NCBI RefSeq assembly: GCF_020911885.1
Contig: NZ_CP087132.1
Location: 2,976,001 to 3,040,000, forward strand
DNA: 64,000 nucleotides
Source: Flavobacterium acetivorans
GTDB taxonomy: Bacteria; Bacteroidota; Bacteroidia; Flavobacteriales; Flavobacteriaceae
Direction: 5' to 3'
The translations under genes were made by a program, and so were the position numbers. The notes below the pieces were generated by a model. The model saw only the letters and a list, made by a program, of their open reading frames with translations, was not told the DNA's origin and ran no database searches. Shown here in pieces: positions 45,729 through 54,549 of this stretch (position 1 is its first letter; every line of letters begins with the position of its first letter).

Positions 45729-46295
45729 ATGGAACAATTATTCAAATATGTTGCAAAATTACAGGAAACAGGAATTCATCTAACCCGATTAGGCTTAATC
45801 ATAGTATTGGTTTGGATTGGCGGGCTAAAAGCATTTCGTTATGAAGCTGCCGGTATTGTTCCTTTTGTAGCCAATAGTCCTCTTATGAGTTTTTTTTACA
45901 ATTATGATGCTCCCGAGTACAAAACTCACATGAATAAAGAAGGCGAATACAAAGCAGAGAATGTTGAATGGCATGAAGCCAATAATACTTACACTTTTTC
46001 TTACGGTTTGGGTGCGGTAATTGTTGGAATCGGAATTCTGATTGCGCTTTATCCCGTTGCTCCAAAATTATCAGCAATAGGAAGCTTTTTAGCTTTTGGA
46101 ATGTCATTTGTAACGCTTTCCTTTTTAATCACCACTCCTGAAACCTGGGTTCCCGATTTAGGCGACAATGAACATGGATTTCCCTATCTTAGTGGAGCCG
46201 GACGACTAGTCATCAAAGATGTTATTATGCTGGGAGCGGCCTTAGTGACGATGAGTCAGGCAGCAAGAAAATATTTGGAGCTGAAAAATAAATAA
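45729..46295 (+). CDS. DUF417 family membrane protein
   Basis: A 188-residue inner-membrane protein of the YkgB type. It begins with an amphipathic helix (LFKYVAKLQETGIHLTRLGLIIVLVWIGGLKAFRYEAAGIVPFVANSPLMSFFY) and has about four membrane segments (for example VIVGIGILIALYPV, GSFLAFGMSFVTLSFLI and DVIMLGAALVTMSQA). The start at 45729 is preferred over 45684 because family homology starts at MEQLFKYV. Function unknown; members often respond to oxidative or chlorine stress through an AraC-type regulator. Confidence 0.88.
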   Translation: MEQLFKYVAKLQETGIHLTRLGLIIVLVWIGGLKAFRYEAAGIVPFVANSPLMSFFYNYDAPEYKTHMNKEGEYKAENVEWHEANNTYTFSYGLGAVIVGIGILIALYPVAPKLSAIGSFLAFGMSFVTLSFLITTPETWVPDLGDNEHGFPYLSGAGRLVIKDVIMLGAALVTMSQAARKYLELKNK

Positions 46296-46317
46296 ATTAA
46301 AAGTCCAAAAAATAAGT

Positions 46318-46352
46318 ATTGGATGTAGTCTTTTTTAAGGATTACATCCAAT
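46318..46352 (+). terminator. Terminator after the DUF417 gene
   Basis: ATTGGATGTA and TACATCCAAT make a perfect 10-bp stem, followed by TTTTTT. Confidence 0.85.
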
Positions 46353-46361
46353 TTTTTATTA

Positions 46362-47087
46362 TTAAAGCATCATTCTTGCCTTTTCTAAATCTTCAGGCGT
46401 ATCAATCCCGATTCCTACATGGGTCGTTTCAATCATTTTGATGCGTTTACCAAATTCTAAATAACGCAATTGTTCCAGTTTTTCGGAGGCTTCCAATGAT
46501 TTCATCGGCAGACTGTAAAAATCAGACAAAGCCTGTTTTCTAAAAGCATAAATCCCGATGTGTTGCATATAGCGAACACCTACATTTTTCTCTCTTGGAT
46601 ACGGAATTACCGAACGCGAAAAATACAACGCAAAGCCGTTTTGATCTACAACCACTTTTACATTATTAGGATTATTGATTTCATCTTCGTCTTTGATTTC
46701 GCGCATCAACGAAGCTAAATCAACGGATTTAGTAGAATCTCTTCGGAAAGTTTCTATTAATTTCTCTAAAGGTTCTTCATTGATAAAAGGCTCATCTCCT
46801 TGTACATTGACAACAATATCTACATCTAGACTTTCGATGGCTTCAGCAATTCGATCGCTCCCCGACTCATGTTCTTTGATACTCTTGATGGCTTTACCGC
46901 CGTGAGAAACGATTTCGTCAAAAATTAAATCCGAATCGGTCACCACAAAAACATCATCAAAAAGTTGGGTGCTCACTGCGGCTTCATAGGTTCTTAAAAT
47001 CACGGTTTTACCACCTAAATCCTGCATTAATTTAGCAGGAAATCTCGTAGAGGCGTAACGGGCTGGAATGACGGCTATTATTTTCAT
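46362..47087 (-). CDS. kdsB: 3-deoxy-manno-octulosonate cytidylyltransferase
   Basis: A 241-residue enzyme that activates KDO as CMP-KDO for lipopolysaccharide. The nucleotide-binding start [26 protein letters not shown], the metal site [16 protein letters not shown], and [17 protein letters not shown] ... [13 protein letters not shown] are typical. Complete and of standard length. Its presence indicates a gram-negative outer membrane. Confidence 0.97.
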   Translation of the reverse strand: MKIIAVIPARYASTRFPAKLMQDLGGKTVILRTYEAAVSTQLFDDVFVVTDSDLIFDEIVSHGGKAIKSIKEHESGSDRIAEAIESLDVDIVVNVQGDEPFINEEPLEKLIETFRRDSTKSVDLASLMREIKDEDEINNPNNVKVVVDQNGFALYFSRSVIPYPREKNVGVRYMQHIGIYAFRKQALSDFYSLPMKSLEASEKLEQLRYLEFGKRIKMIETTHVGIGIDTPEDLEKARMML

Positions 47088-47136
47088 TTTAATCTCTTTT
47101 ATATTATTATTCTGACGGATTAATTATACTGTTGTT

Positions 47137-48216
47137 TTACATTTTAGCCTTGGGCTTTAAAACATTTTTTAAATATCGATTTACCGGATTTTCAAACCAA
47201 ATAAAACTGATATAACTTACCAATATCGAAACTATAAAAAGGATAGAAATAATCAAATATTCATTTTCGATATGGAAATATGCCGCATTCAGGTTTTTAA
47301 AATATTTCAAAATCAATTGATGAAACATATAAAAACCAAAACTTATTTCTCCTAGAAGAATCAATATACGGTTTGATAAAAAATTGGAAATAAATCCTTT
47401 TTGAAATGAAAAAATCAATATCAACAAACTCATTGGCAACCAATAATAAACCGAATAACGCAATACCAATGGAAATTCCCTATGAAAAACAAAAAACAAC
47501 ACTAATAATAAAACCGAGGAGATTTCCAGTATGTTGTAATGAATCAATCTTTGTTGGTTTTTTATTCTCTCATACAATTCAAAAAGCAGTATTCCGATGA
47601 TAAAATCAAAAATTCTAAAAAAAGGATTTACATAAAAGAGGCTTTTATAATGAATTGGCGGAATCACTAACATCAATAAAGGCAATAAAAAAAGAAACAA
47701 AGTCAATAAACCCTTGTTGAATTTATAATATTTAAGTTTTGAAATTAAAATTATTAAGAACGGAAAAAGCAGGTAGAAAAAAAGCTCATTAGAAATACTC
47801 CAGGAAGGGGAATTGAAAGAAAAATAAAACGTTTTAATTGGGATAAAACTTTGGGTCAGCGTTAAATTAAAAAACAACTGCTTTATCCAAGTTGAAAACT
47901 CAAAAACACTATTTTGTAACGTCAACGGGATTGCTATTAACAAACACAACAAATGAAGCGGATAGATTCTGGCAATTCTGGCAATGAAAAAATTCTTATT
48001 CGAAACTTTCTTATTTAAAATTGAATCTCGGTAATTATAGGCTAAAATAAATCCGCTTAGGATGAAGAAAAAGCTAACTCCAATGTAACCTTCCTTAAGA
48101 ATATACTCATGTATCCATCTGAAATAAGGCAAATCACTTTTGCTTAAAAAAGTTAGATGATGAGCAAATATCATGAAAGCAAAAAAGAATCTTAATGAAG
48201 TTAATGGTTTAATCAT
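47137..48216 (-). CDS. Acyltransferase family 3 membrane protein
   Basis: A 359-residue OafA/YrhL-type O-acyltransferase. It begins PLTSLRFFFAFMIFAHHLTFL, with the conserved RFFxA and HH, then IGVSFFFILSGFILAYNY (SGF motif). About ten membrane segments follow. These enzymes transfer acetyl or other acyl groups onto surface sugars. It lies 49 nt downstream-to-upstream of kdsB on the same strand, consistent with an envelope polysaccharide role. Confidence 0.88.
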   Translation of the reverse strand: MIKPLTSLRFFFAFMIFAHHLTFLSKSDLPYFRWIHEYILKEGYIGVSFFFILSGFILAYNYRDSILNKKVSNKNFFIARIARIYPLHLLCLLIAIPLTLQNSVFEFSTWIKQLFFNLTLTQSFIPIKTFYFSFNSPSWSISNELFFYLLFPFLIILISKLKYYKFNKGLLTLFLFLLPLLMLVIPPIHYKSLFYVNPFFRIFDFIIGILLFELYERIKNQQRLIHYNILEISSVLLLVLFFVFHREFPLVLRYSVYYWLPMSLLILIFSFQKGFISNFLSNRILILLGEISFGFYMFHQLILKYFKNLNAAYFHIENEYLIISILFIVSILVSYISFIWFENPVNRYLKNVLKPKAKM

Positions 48217-48281
48217 TTGTTATTAAAAATATTAGTTTGTTTTATTTAAAGTTAAAAAAAGGGCATATTGGGTTAGATAAA

Positions 48282-49112
48282 TCATGAAATCTGCACCGAA
48301 GTCATACTCAGCGAACCCGCTACTAGTTTATCGTTAAACAAACTCAAATCTTCGTTTTTTTCTTTTAATCCAAGGGTGTAAATCAAAGGCAGATAATGTT
48401 CCGGCGTAGGAATCGCTAATTGCAGCGCTTTGCTTTGTTTTTCGAAATCAATCAAAGGCTGGAAATTTCCGTCAACCAAATAATCATTTACCGTTGCTCT
48501 GGCTTCAATTGCCCAATCATAACCGTAATTATCCTTGTCAAAATTATGATAATCGACCAATCTTAAATTATGTACAATATTTCCGCTACCAATAATCAGA
48601 ATACCTTTATGGCGCAAGGCACTTAATTTTTGCGCTAATTCGAAATGAAATTGCGCCGGTTTTGAATAATCAATACTCAGCTGAATTACAGGAACATTGG
48701 CTTCGGGATATAAATGCTTAATTACACTCCAAGCGCCGTGATCTAATCCCCAATCGTGATCGAGTTCGGCTTCTGTTGGTAACAATAATTTCTTTGTTTC
48801 AATAGCTAATTCGGGACTACCCTCGGCGGGATATTGCACATCGAACAAGGCTTGCGGAAAACCACCAAAATCATGAATCGTTCGTGGCATTTCCATTGCA
48901 GTGACTTTAGTTCCTTTGGTAAACCAATGTGCCGAAATGCACAAAATCGCATTGGGCTGTGGCAATTTTTTGGCCAGATTACGAAAACCCGTCACAAACT
49001 GATTCTCTTCAATGGCATTCATCGGACTACCATGTCCCAAGAATAATACGGGCATTTTTTCGGTATTCGAAAAAGAACCTGAAATTGTATGTAAATCGTT
49101 TAATGTGTTCAT
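48282..49112 (-). CDS. 4,5-DOPA dioxygenase extradiol-like protein
   Basis: A 276-residue class III extradiol dioxygenase (LigB/YgiD type). Metal-ligand histidines are visible in VLFLGHGSPMNAIEE, ILCISAHWFTKG and in LDHDWGLDHGAWSVIKHLYP. YgiD of E. coli opens DOPA at the 4,5 position; in vivo substrates elsewhere are unclear. Complete frame. Downstream, on the low-coordinate side, comes the acyltransferase gene. Confidence 0.9.
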   Translation of the reverse strand: MNTLNDLHTISGSFSNTEKMPVLFLGHGSPMNAIEENQFVTGFRNLAKKLPQPNAILCISAHWFTKGTKVTAMEMPRTIHDFGGFPQALFDVQYPAEGSPELAIETKKLLLPTEAELDHDWGLDHGAWSVIKHLYPEANVPVIQLSIDYSKPAQFHFELAQKLSALRHKGILIIGSGNIVHNLRLVDYHNFDKDNYGYDWAIEARATVNDYLVDGNFQPLIDFEKQSKALQLAIPTPEHYLPLIYTLGLKEKNEDLSLFNDKLVAGSLSMTSVQIS

Positions 49113-49128
49113 CCCTTTTATGTTTTTA

Positions 49129-49202
49129 CCACAGATTCGCAGATTTTTTAAAATTACAATTTGCTTTGTGTATTTTTTTTAATAAAATCTGCGAATCTGC
49201 GG
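49129..49202. repeat. Long inverted repeat between the dioxygenase and RecD-like helicase genes
   Basis: Arms CCACAGATTCGCAGATTTT (49129-49147) and AAAATCTGCGAATCTGCGG (49184-49202) pair at 18 of 19 positions plus one G-T, around a 36-nt AT-rich loop. The motif is of the small interspersed type seen in Flavobacterium genomes (recollection, not searched). Confidence 0.75.
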
Positions 49203-49214
49203 TTATTTTTAAAA

Positions 49215-50636
49215 TCATTCCACAAAATTTTCATCTTTAAAACCTATCAAATATAACTTATTTTTGGCTCGGGTCATCGCCGTGTACAACCAGCGGATAT
49301 AATCTCTGTCGATGCCGTCTTTCAAGTAAGGCTGCTCTATAAAAACCGTATTCCACTGACCACCTTGCGACTTATGACAGGTTATTGCATACGAAAATTT
49401 AACCTGTAAACCATTGAAATATTCGTTGGCTTTTACTTTCTGAAATTGCTTGTATTTGGTTTCTCCCTCATAATCTTTCAGCACTTCCTGATACAATCTA
49501 TTGGATTCTTCATAAGTCAAAGACGGCGATTCGCTTTTTATGGTGTCCAACAACAACACCGTTTCAAATGGAATCTGGCCTGGATAATCGACCATTCGAA
49601 TTTTTACTTTGGCAAATTTAAAACCGTACAATTCTTTGATATTGAAAATCTCCAAAACCTCAATAATGTCACCATTGGCAATAAATCCGGCTTCGTCAGT
49701 TTCTTTTAACCAAAAATAATTGTTCTTAACCACCATCAGGAAATCGCCTGTAGACAATTCACTTTCTTTATCGAGGATTTTGGTTCTAATTTGTTCATTG
49801 TATTGATTTGCCCTTTTATTTGAACGAACAATAAAAGCGGTGTCTTCGATACTGTAATTACTGTAAGCCGAATTAATCGCATCCTGAATATCGTAACCAT
49901 CCGTTAATCGAACGATGTCTTTAAATTTCCGAACATCGAATTGAAAATCGGTGATAAAAGAATCCTTCAATAATTCCCGAAGTTCCGTTGCATTGTGCAA
50001 AATTCCGGAACTTTCTTCCTGACGCATTACTTCATCGAGTTCAATATAATCAACTTCTTTGTTGTAATTCATCCCCAAAGTACGAATATCCAAAGCGGGA
50101 CTAATATCCAGATTCACGGGCGGCAATTGCGCCGTATCACCCAGTAGAATCATCTTACAATTGGCTCCCGAATAGACATAGGAAATCAAATCGTCAAGCA
50201 AAGAGCCATTTTTATACAGTTTAGAATCCGAATTTGTGTCTGAAATCATCGAGGCTTCATCGACTATAAAAATAGTGTTTTTGTGTTTATTTTGTTGCAA
50301 TGTAAAAGAAACCCCTCCGCCCGAAGATTTCTTGGGAAAATAGATTTTTTTATGAATCGTAAATGCCGGTTTGCTTGAATAATTGGCTATTACTTTGGCT
50401 GCGCGGCCCGTAGGCGCCAGCAAAACATATTTCTTATTAATCTCCAAAAGATTGTTTACAATCGTCGAAATCACGGTCGTTTTTCCCGTTCCGGCATATC
50501 CTTTTAGAACAAAAATGGTATCATTATGAGCTTCGGTTAAAAAAATAGCGATTTTTTGAAAAAAAATATCCTGATTGTACGTTGGACTAAAAGGGAATTT
50601 TTTTCGTAAAAGACTATAAAACAGGGAGGAATTCAT
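49215..50636 (-). CDS. RecD-like ATP-dependent DNA helicase
   Basis: A 473-residue superfamily 1 helicase (AAA_30 plus UvrD_C_2). Walker A is VLKGYAGTGKTTVISTI, motif II FIVDEASMIS, then LLGDTAQLPP (motif III) and the C-terminal VKFSYAITCHKSQGGQWNTVFIE with WLYTAMTRAKNKLYLIG (motifs V and VI). It unwinds DNA 5' to 3' in related proteins. The longer ATG at 50696 lies upstream of the TATATTTG promoter at 50671-50664 and is rejected. Not a fused exonuclease subunit, so not RecBCD. Confidence 0.92.
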   Translation of the reverse strand: MNSSLFYSLLRKKFPFSPTYNQDIFFQKIAIFLTEAHNDTIFVLKGYAGTGKTTVISTIVNNLLEINKKYVLLAPTGRAAKVIANYSSKPAFTIHKKIYFPKKSSGGGVSFTLQQNKHKNTIFIVDEASMISDTNSDSKLYKNGSLLDDLISYVYSGANCKMILLGDTAQLPPVNLDISPALDIRTLGMNYNKEVDYIELDEVMRQEESSGILHNATELRELLKDSFITDFQFDVRKFKDIVRLTDGYDIQDAINSAYSNYSIEDTAFIVRSNKRANQYNEQIRTKILDKESELSTGDFLMVVKNNYFWLKETDEAGFIANGDIIEVLEIFNIKELYGFKFAKVKIRMVDYPGQIPFETVLLLDTIKSESPSLTYEESNRLYQEVLKDYEGETKYKQFQKVKANEYFNGLQVKFSYAITCHKSQGGQWNTVFIEQPYLKDGIDRDYIRWLYTAMTRAKNKLYLIGFKDENFVE

Positions 50637-50663
50637 TGTGGAATGGTTGCTATAAATGAACTT

Positions 50664-50671
50664 CAAATATA
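50664..50671 (-). promoter_or_regulatory. -7 element of the RecD-like helicase gene
   Basis: TATATTTG on the minus strand, 28 nt upstream of the chosen ATG. Confidence 0.6.
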
Positions 50672-50724
50672 AGGATGAAATTCGAGGCAATCGCATTAAA
50701 TGGCTTTAGAATAAAAAAAAATTG

Positions 50725-50732
50725 TAAGTTTG
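50725..50732 (+). promoter_or_regulatory. -7 element of the DUF3822-rsmD operon
   Basis: TAAGTTTG fits TAnnTTTG and lies 42 nt upstream of the ATG at 50774. Confidence 0.5.
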
Positions 50733-50773
50733 TCATCACATTTAATCCATGCTGGTTTCTATAGAAAGAAGGG

Positions 50774-51610
50774 ATGATAAATCAGATTATGTCTACACAA
50801 AACACGAATATTACCGAAAAGAAATATAAAAAACTCTCCATTCAGGTTTCCTTGACCGGACTGTCTTTTTGTTGTTTTGACACGCTTAATAACACCATTA
50901 CTTCATTCAGGGAAGTTCTTTTTGACAATTTTCACACAGGAATAAAAATAGAGGATTTGTTTTCGAATGCATTCCGAGAATATCCCGAATTGAATGATTC
51001 CTATGATGATGTGCTCATTATACACAACAACAATCTTTCGACCTTTGTTCCCGCTCCTCTTTTTGACGAGAATTTTCTGGGAAGTTATTTGCAGTACAAT
51101 ACCAAGGTTTTTGATACTGATTTTTTTGCATTTGATGAAATCAGCAATTACCAAATCAATTCGGTTTACATTCCTTATGTCAATATGAATAATTTTTTTA
51201 TTGACAAATTTGGTGTTTTCGATTACAAACATGCCAACAGTATTTTGGTTCAGAAGTTATTGGATGCCTCCAAAAACATCGATGACAAAAAAATGATGGT
51301 ACATTTTAATCCAAATCATTTTGAAATTGTGGTAATCCAGAATCAAAAGTTATTGTTATTCAACTCGTTTGATTACAAAACACCCGAAGACTTTATTTAT
51401 TACGTTTTGTTTACCGCCGAACAATTGAACTTGAATCCCGAGAATTTTCCACTGGAATTAATAGGGACGATTGATACCGAAAGCGATTATTTTAAAATAG
51501 CCTACAAATACATCCGAAACGTCTCCTTAATTGACGTGGAAGATTTACGATGGAACAATTATTTTTCTGAGGCCGAAAACAGAAATCATTTTATACTTTT
51601 CAACTCATGA
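50774..51610 (+). CDS. DUF3822 family protein
   Basis: A 278-residue protein with an actin/hexokinase-like repeated pattern (YKKLSIQVSLTGLSFCCFDTLNNTI, DDVLIIHNNNLSTFVPAPLFDE, MMVHFNPNHFEIVVIQNQKLLLFNSF) typical of DUF3822, a Bacteroidota family. It overlaps rsmD by 4 nt (ATGA), a gene order widely kept in Flavobacteriia. Function unknown; the fold suggests nucleotide binding. The ATG at 50789 is an equally possible start. Confidence 0.85.
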   Translation: MINQIMSTQNTNITEKKYKKLSIQVSLTGLSFCCFDTLNNTITSFREVLFDNFHTGIKIEDLFSNAFREYPELNDSYDDVLIIHNNNLSTFVPAPLFDENFLGSYLQYNTKVFDTDFFAFDEISNYQINSVYIPYVNMNNFFIDKFGVFDYKHANSILVQKLLDASKNIDDKKMMVHFNPNHFEIVVIQNQKLLLFNSFDYKTPEDFIYYVLFTAEQLNLNPENFPLELIGTIDTESDYFKIAYKYIRNVSLIDVEDLRWNNYFSEAENRNHFILFNS

Positions 51611-52203
51611 GAATCATTTCAGGAAAATACAAAGGCAGACGCATTAATCCCCCAAAAGGATTACCCGTTCGCCCAACAACCGATATGTCTAAAGAAGCAT
51701 TATTCAATGTTTTGAACAACCATTTTAATTTTGAAGGATTAAAAGTTTTGGACTTGTTCTCCGGAACAGGAAATATCAGTTATGAATTTGCCTCCAGAGG
51801 AAGCACGCCAATCACATCCGTTGATGGTGATTTTGGCTGTGTGAAATTCATCAAGCAAGTTGCAGCCGAATATGATTTTAATATTGCAGCAACTAAAAGC
51901 GATGTTTTTTCTTATTTGCAAAAATGCAAAACATCTTACGATATTATTTTTGCTGATCCGCCTTATGGATTAGACCAAGCTACTTTTGAAAAAATTATCT
52001 TATTGGTTTTTGAAAAAGAATTGCTTAATCAAGACGGAATGATGGTAATTGAACATTCTAAATACACAAAAATGGATAAGATGCCTAATTTCTCTTTCCA
52101 GAAAAGCTATGGTGGTTCTATTTTTAGTTTTTTCGAATTTGAATCGGATTCTGATCCTGATTCTGACGAGGAAGATGAAGAAGACACTGACGAAGAAGAA
52201 TAA
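51607..52203 (+). CDS. rsmD: 16S rRNA (guanine(966)-N(2))-methyltransferase RsmD
   Basis: A 198-residue rRNA methyltransferase. It begins MRIISGKYKGRRINPPKG, with RPTTDMSKEALFNVL, the SAM-binding VLDLFSGTGNISYEFASRG and the catalytic IIFADPPYGLD (DPPY). The C-terminal 15 residues are a strongly acidic tail (SDPDSDEEDEEDTDEEE) not found in the E. coli enzyme. It overlaps the DUF3822 gene by 4 nt, indicating coupled translation. Confidence 0.95.
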   Translation: MRIISGKYKGRRINPPKGLPVRPTTDMSKEALFNVLNNHFNFEGLKVLDLFSGTGNISYEFASRGSTPITSVDGDFGCVKFIKQVAAEYDFNIAATKSDVFSYLQKCKTSYDIIFADPPYGLDQATFEKIILLVFEKELLNQDGMMVIEHSKYTKMDKMPNFSFQKSYGGSIFSFFEFESDSDPDSDEEDEEDTDEEE

Positions 52204-52219
52204 AATATTTATAAAAAAA

Positions 52220-52250
52220 AATAAAGTCCTTGATTTACAAGGACTTTATT
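52220..52250. terminator. Bidirectional terminator between rsmD and the PanE-like gene
   Basis: AATAAAGTCCTTG and CAAGGACTTTATT make a perfect 13-bp stem with a 5-nt loop, flanked by A and T runs. Confidence 0.92.
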
Positions 52251-52282
52251 TTTTTTTTATGAAACAACTTTCTATTTACCAA

Positions 52283-53221
52283 TTACTCTACGGAATTAGG
52301 ATCAACAGCTAATTTATCCAATACCATTTGGTAAGTTGGCGTTTCAATTTCGTATTTCAAACCTTCATTCACCACAAATTCAGTCAAAGAAGCCAGCTCC
52401 AATTTTCTGCCTGCCATCAAATCCCTATGCATAGAAGAGGTTGCGTTTTGAGGTGATTTTTCCAGTTTTAGAATCGTTTGCATAATAATGTCGGCCGGCA
52501 AATTCAACCCTTTTACGGCAGCTATCATGGTAATCTCATTCAAAAGTTCTACATAAAAAGCTCTGCTGGAATCACAGTTTATTATTTCCCCAATATTTTG
52601 ATTTAGATAAGAAGTCGCTGAAGCCAATGACGAAATAAAAATAAACTTCTCCCAAACGGTTTCTTCGATGTTGTCTACAAAATAGCTTTCGATAGCAGCA
52701 TTCTTAAAAATAGTCTGAAGAGCATTCAGTTTAGAAAGTGGTGCTAAGTCGGAACCAAAAAACAACTTCTCAAAAGAACCTATTTTCTTTATAACTCCTG
52801 GGCTTTCAATCATAGAAACGATATACACACAAGCTTTCAATACCTCATTATCAGGATAAAGGGCACTAATTCTTTCGGTAGCATCTACCCCATTATATAA
52901 AGGTAAAATAACCGTATTTTTTGTGATACATTTTTCCAATGAAAGCAGGCTTTCTTCTATATCATAGGTTTTTGTGGCACAGATAAGATAATCTAATTTT
53001 CCGATTGTTTCAGGATCATTTGAAACAATGTTTGGAAACACAATGCTTTCGTTACCATCGCTAATGATTTTCAAACCCGATTCAGCAATTACTTTTTGGG
53101 TTTCGCCTCGGGCAATAAATACAATTTCAATTTCGTCATTATCAGCATAAGCTTTGGCCAAAAGTCCGCCAAAATAACCACCTACTCCACCCAAACCTAA
53201 AACACCTATTCTTGTTGTCAT
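52283..53221 (-). CDS. Ketopantoate reductase family protein (PanE/ApbA-like)
   Basis: A 312-residue NADPH-dependent reductase of the 2-dehydropantoate 2-reductase family, which makes pantoate for coenzyme A. The nucleotide motif is IGVLGLGGVGGYFGGLLA, then LDYLICATKTYD and ILPLYNGVDATERI (N and G contacts). The catalytic Lys lies in ETVWEKFIFISSLASATSY, and the C-terminal end has SSMHRDLMAGRKLELASL. Several PanE paralogues occur in flavobacteria, so pantothenate synthesis is likely but not certain. Confidence 0.88.
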   Translation of the reverse strand: MTTRIGVLGLGGVGGYFGGLLAKAYADNDEIEIVFIARGETQKVIAESGLKIISDGNESIVFPNIVSNDPETIGKLDYLICATKTYDIEESLLSLEKCITKNTVILPLYNGVDATERISALYPDNEVLKACVYIVSMIESPGVIKKIGSFEKLFFGSDLAPLSKLNALQTIFKNAAIESYFVDNIEETVWEKFIFISSLASATSYLNQNIGEIINCDSSRAFYVELLNEITMIAAVKGLNLPADIIMQTILKLEKSPQNATSSMHRDLMAGRKLELASLTEFVVNEGLKYEIETPTYQMVLDKLAVDPNSVE

Positions 53222-53351
53222 AACTACTATTTAAAAATAAAAAAACATTAAGAAATTTAGAAAATTAAGCCTCCGGACTTAATAAAGCTTCATTTCTTAA
53301 TGGTTTCTTTTAGATTTCACAATCCTTATTGTAATCAATCTTTTAATAAAA

Positions 53352-53665
53352 AAAACAGACCTATAAGCCGGATTCTGTATTCACCAGAAGGTGAACCCTT
53401 ACCATTTATCTAGACTTATAATTACTCATAAGCTCAAGCTATCTACCCTTCAACAACGGACGAGAAGCCCTTAAATGCTGATATACTTGATATTTCACCG
53501 CATAGAGTTTACCTGGTTTCACTACAGCATTACCTGTACATACTTTCTGTTGCACTTGTCCTAATCCGATTGCTCGAACCGACGGGTGTTACCCGCTATG
53601 CTTCTCTATGGTGTCCGGACTTTCCTCCCTCCCAATAAATCAGGACAGCGGTAAGGCGGTCTGTT
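53352..53665 (-). ncRNA. rnpB: RNase P RNA
   Basis: About 314 nt. The universally conserved P4 strand GAGGAAAGTCCGGACACC is present near the 5' end (53610-53630 region), and the pairing ACAGACC / GGTCTGT closes helix P1 at both ends, with ACAGAA and GGCTTATAG near the 3' end followed by a T run. It matures tRNA 5' ends. A TATTTTTG promoter lies immediately upstream. Confidence 0.93.
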
Positions 53666-53668
53666 GCG

Positions 53669-53676
53669 CAAAAATA
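53669..53676 (-). promoter_or_regulatory. -7 element of rnpB
   Basis: TATTTTTG on the minus strand; the predicted transcription start coincides with the 5' end of helix P1. Confidence 0.7.
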
Positions 53677-53832
53677 CACATTTTAGATTTAAGATTACTG
53701 ATTAGACAATCATGAATTTTAGACTTTAAATTGTTGAAATTACTTTTTGATATTGAATTGTTTAACATCCCATATACAACGACTTAAGAATAAATTAGTT
53801 ATCTTTAAATACTAATTTAAATCCCTCTAATT

Positions 53833-54141
53833 ATGAAACCTATTTATCATTATACCACCGTTTCAGAAGCTTTAAATAATTTAAATGAAATGGGATTTAC
53901 TTATGATTTTAACATTAATGAGAATGAAATACTGAAAAACCCGCATCAGCACGAAGTCAAACACATTTATCGTTATGAAGGCGATTCAGATCCTGGCGAT
54001 GAAGCGATTGTCTATGGAATCGTATCTTCTTCGGGAAAAAAAGGAGTTTTTGTAGCCGGATTTTCGGCTAATAGTGATAATCAAGCCGCAATTATATTAG
54101 CAAAACTATGTATTGAAGGAAGCGGCCAATGTGAAATTTAA
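53833..54141 (+). CDS. Small uncharacterised protein, first of two tandem paralogues
   Basis: A 102-residue protein. The sequence [26 protein letters not shown]...[20 protein letters not shown]...[13 protein letters not shown] belongs to a Bacteroidota family often labelled phosphoribosylpyrophosphate synthetase in databases. It has none of that enzyme's motifs, so I regard the label as an error. It shares most residues with the next gene. No signal peptide. Function unknown. Confidence 0.8.
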   Translation: MKPIYHYTTVSEALNNLNEMGFTYDFNINENEILKNPHQHEVKHIYRYEGDSDPGDEAIVYGIVSSSGKKGVFVAGFSANSDNQAAIILAKLCIEGSGQCEI

Positions 54142-54184
54142 TTTTTTAATTCCGCCTTTAAAACAAACCAAAGAAACACTTACT

Positions 54185-54484
54185 ATGAAAAACAAATACC
54201 ATTATGCCTCTGTATCCAAAGCTTTGGATGAATTAAATGAAAACGGTTTTAACTACGATTTCAATCTCAATGAAGGTGATATTGTTAAAAATCCCCATCA
54301 ATATGAAATCGTACATATTTACCGCTATGAAGGAAATTCAAATCCGGATGATTCTGCTATAGTTTTTGGTATAAAATCAAAGTCGGGTAAAAAAGGTGTT
54401 TTTGTAGCTGGTTTTTCGGCTAATTCCACTAATGAAGCCGCTCAAGCTTTAATCAAGATAGACATTGCTGGCAGAAATAAATAG
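54185..54484 (+). CDS. Small uncharacterised protein, second tandem paralogue
   Basis: A 99-residue protein, clearly related to its upstream neighbour ([28 protein letters not shown]...[20 protein letters not shown]...[14 protein letters not shown]). The ATG at 54113 would overlap the first gene and adds 24 residues with no counterpart, so 54185 is chosen. The gap between paralogues is 43 nt. It probably arose by tandem duplication. Confidence 0.8.
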   Translation: MKNKYHYASVSKALDELNENGFNYDFNLNEGDIVKNPHQYEIVHIYRYEGNSNPDDSAIVFGIKSKSGKKGVFVAGFSANSTNEAAQALIKIDIAGRNK

Positions 54485-54549
54485 AAATACCCTTTCCATG
54501 ATGATTCAGCCTTTTTATAGTTTACATTAAAAAACACTCCACTTGAATT

